Shown in pieces: positions 60,740-64,000 of a DNA stretch of 64,000 nucleotides. The stretch is from WHSW01 sp963821025. Lineage in GTDB: Bacteria; Actinomycetota; Thermoleophilia; Solirubrobacterales; 70-9. Under the pieces are notes generated by a model. That model saw only the letters and a list, made by a program, of their open reading frames with translations, did no database searches and was not told the DNA's origin. The translations under genes and the position numbers were made by a program. The stretch lies in the NCBI GenBank assembly GCA_963821025.1, contig CAWGCG010000003.1:992001-1056000 (forward strand), given 5' to 3'. Each line of letters begins with the position of its first letter. Position 1 is the stretch's first letter.

Positions 60740-62077
60740 TCAGCCGCCCGGCACCTGGAGCTCGGCGTTCGAGGTCTCGACCGCCTCGCTCAGCGCCTCG
60801 CTCGGATCGGCCTCGCCGTAGAGCACCGCGGCAACCGCCTTGCCGAGCGCCTGGGAGATCTGCGGGTACTCGGGGACCGTCGCCCGGGTCCGCGCCAGCT
60901 CGGTGTTGGCGATGAACTTGTCGAGCCCCGGCAGGCTCGCCTGATAATCGGCGAACCCCTCGGCGTCCTCGACGTCGGTGGTCAGCGGCAGGCTGCCGGC
61001 CTCGCTGATCCAGCGCAGCTGCTGGGCGGGCTCGCTGAACCAGTCCATGAACTCGAGTGCCGCCGCGACGCGCGCTTCGCCGTTGTCGAAGATCGCCCAC
61101 GTATCGGGGCCCGCGATCGTCGTGTGCTCGTCTGTAAACGACGGCATCGAGGCGACGCCGTAGTCGACCTTGGCGTCGACGTACTCGGGCAGCGTGTAGG
61201 GGCCGGCGACGTTCATCGCCATCTTGCCGGAGGCAAACAGCTGTTGCATGCGCTCGCTGCCGGCGGTGGAGTCGATGTAGACCGATCCGTCGGCGGCCGC
61301 CTGGGCGACGACCTCGAGCGCCGCCTCGCCGCTGGCACCGTCAAAGCCGACGCTGGTGCCGTCGTCGCTGACGATCTCGCCGCCCTGCTGCCAGATCAGC
61401 GGCCAGATCCGCCAGGTCGTGTCCTCGTCGCCGGTTCCCGGCCATCCGAACCCGGCGATCCCGGCCTGGGGGTCGTTGAGCTCGGCGGCGGTCGCAATGA
61501 AGTCGTCCCAGGTCCAGTCGTCGCGCGGATATTCGACCCCCGCCTGGTCGAAGATCTGCTTGTTGTAGACGACCGCGAGGTTGTCGATGAACGCCGGCAC
61601 CGCGCGCGGCACGTCCTCGACCGTGACCGCCTCCTTGCCGGCATCGACGAAGCGATCCCAGTCGAGGTCGCCGTTGTCGATCGCCTCCGAGAGGTCGAGC
61701 AGCTGCTCGCCGCTCGCCAGGTTGGCCAGATCGGAGCCGTAGATGTAGGCGATGTCGGGGTAGTTGTCGGCCTGCAGCCCGGCGGTGACCTTGGTCAGCA
61801 TCCGGTCGGAGTTGACCCCGCCGGAGTCCTTGGAGACGACGACGTCGGGGTGGGTCTTGTTGAACTCGTCGATCATCGTCTGCAAGAGCTCGGCCGGCCC
61901 CTGGGTCTGGCCGTGCCAGAACTCGATCTCGACCGGCTCGCCGCCGCCGCTCGACGCCGAGTCGTCGCTCTGCTCGTCGTCGCTTCCTCCGCAGGCGGCG
62001 GCCGCGGTGAGCGCCGCGATCGCCGCGATCGCCGCCGCGAATCGCAACCTCCGGGTCCCGCTCGTCTTCAACCTCAC
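60740..62077 (-). CDS. Carbohydrate ABC transporter substrate-binding lipoprotein
   Basis: It has 445 residues from GTG 62077, with GGAGGAG upstream. The lipoprotein signal RFAAAIAAIAALTAAAACGG has its lipobox cysteine at residue 29. VEIEFWHGQTQGPAELLQTM is the opening of the UgpB/MalE-like type 1 fold, and ASGKMAMNVAGPYTLPEYVD and ETSNAELQVPGG complete it. No permease genes lie beside it and the ATPase is truncated, so uptake would need components from elsewhere. Confidence 0.92.
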   Translation of the reverse strand: MRLKTSGTRRLRFAAAIAAIAALTAAAACGGSDDEQSDDSASSGGGEPVEIEFWHGQTQGPAELLQTMIDEFNKTHPDVVVSKDSGGVNSDRMLTKVTAGLQADNYPDIAYIYGSDLANLASGEQLLDLSEAIDNGDLDWDRFVDAGKEAVTVEDVPRAVPAFIDNLAVVYNKQIFDQAGVEYPRDDWTWDDFIATAAELNDPQAGIAGFGWPGTGDEDTTWRIWPLIWQQGGEIVSDDGTSVGFDGASGEAALEVVAQAAADGSVYIDSTAGSERMQQLFASGKMAMNVAGPYTLPEYVDAKVDYGVASMPSFTDEHTTIAGPDTWAIFDNGEARVAAALEFMDWFSEPAQQLRWISEAGSLPLTTDVEDAEGFADYQASLPGLDKFIANTELARTRATVPEYPQISQALGKAVAAVLYGEADPSEALSEAVETSNAELQVPGG

Positions 62078-62123
62078 CTGTCTCCTCCGTTCTGAGATCC
62101 GGTTCCTGGCCCCGGGGTCGCCG

Positions 62124-62939
62124 CTACATGCCGAGCAGCTCGCCCCCGTCGATGACGATGTCCTGCAAGAAGATGTGCTCGCTCTGCGGTGAGAGCAGGA
62201 AGCTGACCGCGGCGGCGACGTCGCCGGGCAGCGCAACCCGCGCGTTCGGAATCCGCGGGCGCATCGCCTCGAGGCTGCCGTTTGCGAGGTCGTCGACCAC
62301 CGCATGATCGGCCGCCAGCGCGCGCATCATCGGCGTGTCGGTGGCGCCCGGCGAGACGGTGTTGACGCGCACCCCCGCCGGCGCAACCTCCATCCCGAGC
62401 ACCCGCAGCGCGGCGCGCATGCCCGCCTTGGAAGCGCAGTAGGACGCTTGGCGCATCCGCGGCATCCGCGCGGCGATCGAGGCGACGCCGACGATCGCCC
62501 CGCCGCCGCGCTCGGCCATCGCCGCCGCGTACGCGCGGGCGCAGAAGAAGACGCCCTCGAGGTTGACCTCGACGATCCGAGCAAACTGGTCACGCTTGAC
62601 CTCGAGCGCCGGCGCCGGCGCGAAAACCCCTGCCGCGATCACCACCCGCACCGCCGCCGGCGCCGCGGCCACCAGCTCCGCGACCTGCTCCCCGTCGGTG
62701 ATGTCGACCCCGATCGAATCGACGGCGAGCCTGTCGGACTCGAGCTCGGCCTGAAGCTCGCGACATCCGCCGGCGTTCACGTCGGCGAGCACCAGCCGCT
62801 GCGTCCAGGGTTCGCCCGCGAGCCGGCGCGCGATCTCCGCGCCGATCCCCCGTGCCGCGCCGACGACGACGGTGGTGGCCGGGGCGCTCGCCTCCGGGGC
62901 CGCGAGGCCCGCGGGCGCGGGCCGCGCACCCGAGCTCAC
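62124..62939 (-). CDS. Short-chain dehydrogenase/reductase
   Basis: It has 271 residues from GTG 62939 with GAGGTGG upstream. The NAD site is TVVVGAARGIGAEIARRLAG, the active-site Ser is in VGVASIAARMP and Tyr-Lys in ASYCASKAGMRAALRVLGME. The classical NNAG strand reads VIAAGVFAP. The C-terminus ALPGDVAAAVSFLLSPQSEH is typical of sugar or hydroxyacid SDRs. The substrate is unknown. It lies 46 bases upstream of the binding-protein gene and overlaps the glycosidase remnant. Confidence 0.9.
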   Translation of the reverse strand: MSSGARPAPAGLAAPEASAPATTVVVGAARGIGAEIARRLAGEPWTQRLVLADVNAGGCRELQAELESDRLAVDSIGVDITDGEQVAELVAAAPAAVRVVIAAGVFAPAPALEVKRDQFARIVEVNLEGVFFCARAYAAAMAERGGGAIVGVASIAARMPRMRQASYCASKAGMRAALRVLGMEVAPAGVRVNTVSPGATDTPMMRALAADHAVVDDLANGSLEAMRPRIPNARVALPGDVAAAVSFLLSPQSEHIFLQDIVIDGGELLGM

Positions 62940-63037
62940 CGGGCCACCTCGACCTCGGATTCGTGGCGCATGAACCACGGCAGGTACTCGGCCGAGTGCT
63001 GGCTCGACTCGGTGGGAAGTATCCGAGCTGGGTTCAT
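62936..63037 (-). pseudogene. Likely internal scrap of a family-4 glycosidase (alpha-galactosidase-like)
   Basis: Thirty-three codons read MNPARILPTESSQHSAEYLP then WFMRHESEVEVAR and stop. TESSxHxxEYxPWF is, from my memory of the GH4 family (MelA-type alpha-galactosidases and relatives), a conserved active-site region normally found well inside a ~450-residue protein. The stop overlaps the SDR start (GTGA). It has no ribosome site of its own. It looks like a deletion remnant that now serves as a leader for the SDR gene, or else a chance short frame. Confidence 0.5.
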
Positions 63038-63049
63038 GTATCTGAACTT

Positions 63050-63079
63050 TGGTTTACCCTTACGAACCACGGTATACCA
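63050..63079. promoter_or_regulatory. Two GGTwTACC operator-like palindromes, GntR type
   Basis: TGGTTTACCC (63050-63059) and CGGTATACCA (63070-63079) have centres exactly 20 bases apart, on the same helix face, in the 57-base divergent promoter gap. TGGTATACCA is the core recognised by FadR/UxuR-type GntR regulators of sugar-acid genes. No GntR gene is in the window. Confidence 0.55.
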
Positions 63080-63094
63080 TCGTCGGCCAACCGA

Positions 63095-64000
63095 ATGCAA
63101 GCTCGCCACTCCCCCTCACCCGCGCCGGTCGCCGAGCTCGCCGACCTGCCGCTGCGCGACTACGCGCCCCGCAGCACCCTGCGCCTTCCGACCGCGAAGC
63201 TCCGCGACCGCCGGCCGGCGATCTACGACTTCCACACCCATCTCGGACGCTGGCTCGCCCCTGACGGCGACTGGGTCGCCTCCGACCTCGCCGGCGAGCA
63301 CGCCGCGACCTGGCCCTGCCAGCCCGAGAGCGCGCTCGAGTCAATGGATCGCGCCGGGGTCGCTGCCTGCGTCAACCTCGACGGCCGCTGGGACTCCGAG
63401 CTGGAGGCCAACCTGGATCGCTACGACCGCGCGCATCCCGGGCGCTTCTTCACCTTCTGTCAGCTCGATTGGTCGCTGATCGCCGGGGGCGATGACCTCG
63501 CCGGCGAGCTGGTCGCCAGCCTGCGCCGATCGGCCGCGGCCGGAGCCCGCGGGCTCAAGGTCTGGAAGACGCTGGGGCTCGGCTTTCGCGACGCGCGCCG
63601 CGAGCTCCTGCTCCCCGACGACCGCCGGCTCGGCCCCGTGTTCGACGCGGCGGGCGAGCTCGGGCTGCCGGTTCTGATTCACACCGCCGACCCGGTCGCC
63701 TTCTTTCGCCCAGTCGATCGAAGCAACGAACGGCTCGAGGAGCTGCTCGCCCACCCGGAGTGGTCGTTCGCGGGACCCGGGATGCCGAGCCACGAGGGGC
63801 TGATGGAATCGTTCGAGGCGCTGGTGGCCGCCCACCCGGGAACCGTCTTCGTCGGCGCCCACCTCGCCGGCAACGCCGAGGACCTCGCCTGGGTGTCGCG
63901 GATGCTCAGTGCGTATCCAAACCTCTTCGTCGACTTCGCCGCCCGGGTCTCGGACCTCGGGCGGCAGCCGCGGGCTGCGCGCGGGCTGTTTTGCGAGCAT
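63095..64000 (+). CDS. Amidohydrolase-family protein (COG2159 type), truncated by window end
   Basis: The open frame from ATG 63095 runs 302 codons to the last base without a stop. The metal-binding HxH is in IYDFHTHLGRW (His47, His49). GLKVWKTLGLGFRD, LPVLIHTADPVAFFRP (metal His), FVGAHLAGNAEDLAW and NLFVDFAARVSDLG follow in the order usual for 4-oxalomesaconate/ACMS-decarboxylase-like metal hydrolases. It is divergent from the sugar-related operon and shares its control region. A role in breaking down a sugar-derived or aromatic acid is inference. Confidence 0.85.
   Translation, partial: MQARHSPSPAPVAELADLPLRDYAPRSTLRLPTAKLRDRRPAIYDFHTHLGRWLAPDGDWVASDLAGEHAATWPCQPESALESMDRAGVAACVNLDGRWDSELEANLDRYDRAHPGRFFTFCQLDWSLIAGGDDLAGELVASLRRSAAAGARGLKVWKTLGLGFRDARRELLLPDDRRLGPVFDAAGELGLPVLIHTADPVAFFRPVDRSNERLEELLAHPEWSFAGPGMPSHEGLMESFEALVAAHPGTVFVGAHLAGNAEDLAWVSRMLSAYPNLFVDFAARVSDLGRQPRAARGLFCEH

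Overview
The window is a GC-rich bacterial chromosome segment that looks like ordinary core genome from an actinobacterium. The combination of an hrcA-dnaJ-prmA-(yqeY)-phoH-ybeY-era string, an mreBCD-mrdA-rodA-rng-rplU-rpmA string, obg-proB-proA-nadD-rsfS, and leuS-comEA-comEC-holA-rpsT-murJ-lepA points to the class Thermoleophilia (Solirubrobacterales-like). This is inferred from gene order, base composition and protein style, because no rRNA gene is present to prove it. I see no rRNA operon, CRISPR array, insertion sequence, phage gene or replication origin. One tRNA gene (Ala, anticodon GGC) is present. Coding density is very high, and no gap between features exceeds about 210 bases.

Layout. 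1-2964: two-gene proline catabolism operon (+). 2973-9006: HtrA protease, then a minus-strand hisIE-trpE-trpG-trpD-trpC amino-acid cluster. 9110-14011: quinone-reductase-like gene, then era, ybeY, phoH, yqeY and murI (-), and a small serine-repeat tail-anchored protein (+). 14029-22510: GNAT, a membrane protein, prmA-dnaJ-hrcA, a peroxiredoxin, a pair of hot-dog dehydratases, lepA and a calcium-repeat secreted protein. 22590-32384: murJ, rpsT, holA, comEC/comEA, acylphosphatase, a cupin and leuS. 32450-35124: two proteins of unknown function and a MarR/YceI/FMN-reductase regulon. 35162-40884: tRNA-Ala, a coiled-coil DivIVA-like protein, rsfS, nadD, proA, proB and obg. 40993-43131: secreted endonuclease/phosphatase-fold protein and an ECF sigma/anti-sigma pair. 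43260-51783: rpmA, rplU, rng, rodA, mrdA, mreD, mreC and mreB, one long cell-shape and ribosome operon. 51990-58407: maf, ndk, zinc-ribbon protein, amidase, folC and valS. 58501-64000: an exported protein and the remains of a carbohydrate-use operon facing an amidohydrolase that runs off the right edge.

The most unusual signals are these. (a) Several housekeeping genes have no ATG, GTG or TTG where their conserved N-terminus demands a start. The clearest is rng, which has CTG with an in-frame stop just upstream and a nine-base Shine-Dalgarno match. (b) Heptanucleotide tandem repeats are embedded in trpE, leuS and rplU and in the folC-valS gap; in trpE the insert is exactly 9 units, or 21 codons. 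(c) A short protein has 18 uninterrupted x-x-Ser triplets and a C-terminal membrane anchor. (d) Two matching compound hairpins are likely a dispersed repeat. (e) A sugar-uptake operon survives with its ABC ATPase cut just before the Walker A motif, no permeases, and what looks like a 33-codon scrap of a family-4 glycosidase, next to a pair of GntR-like operators.
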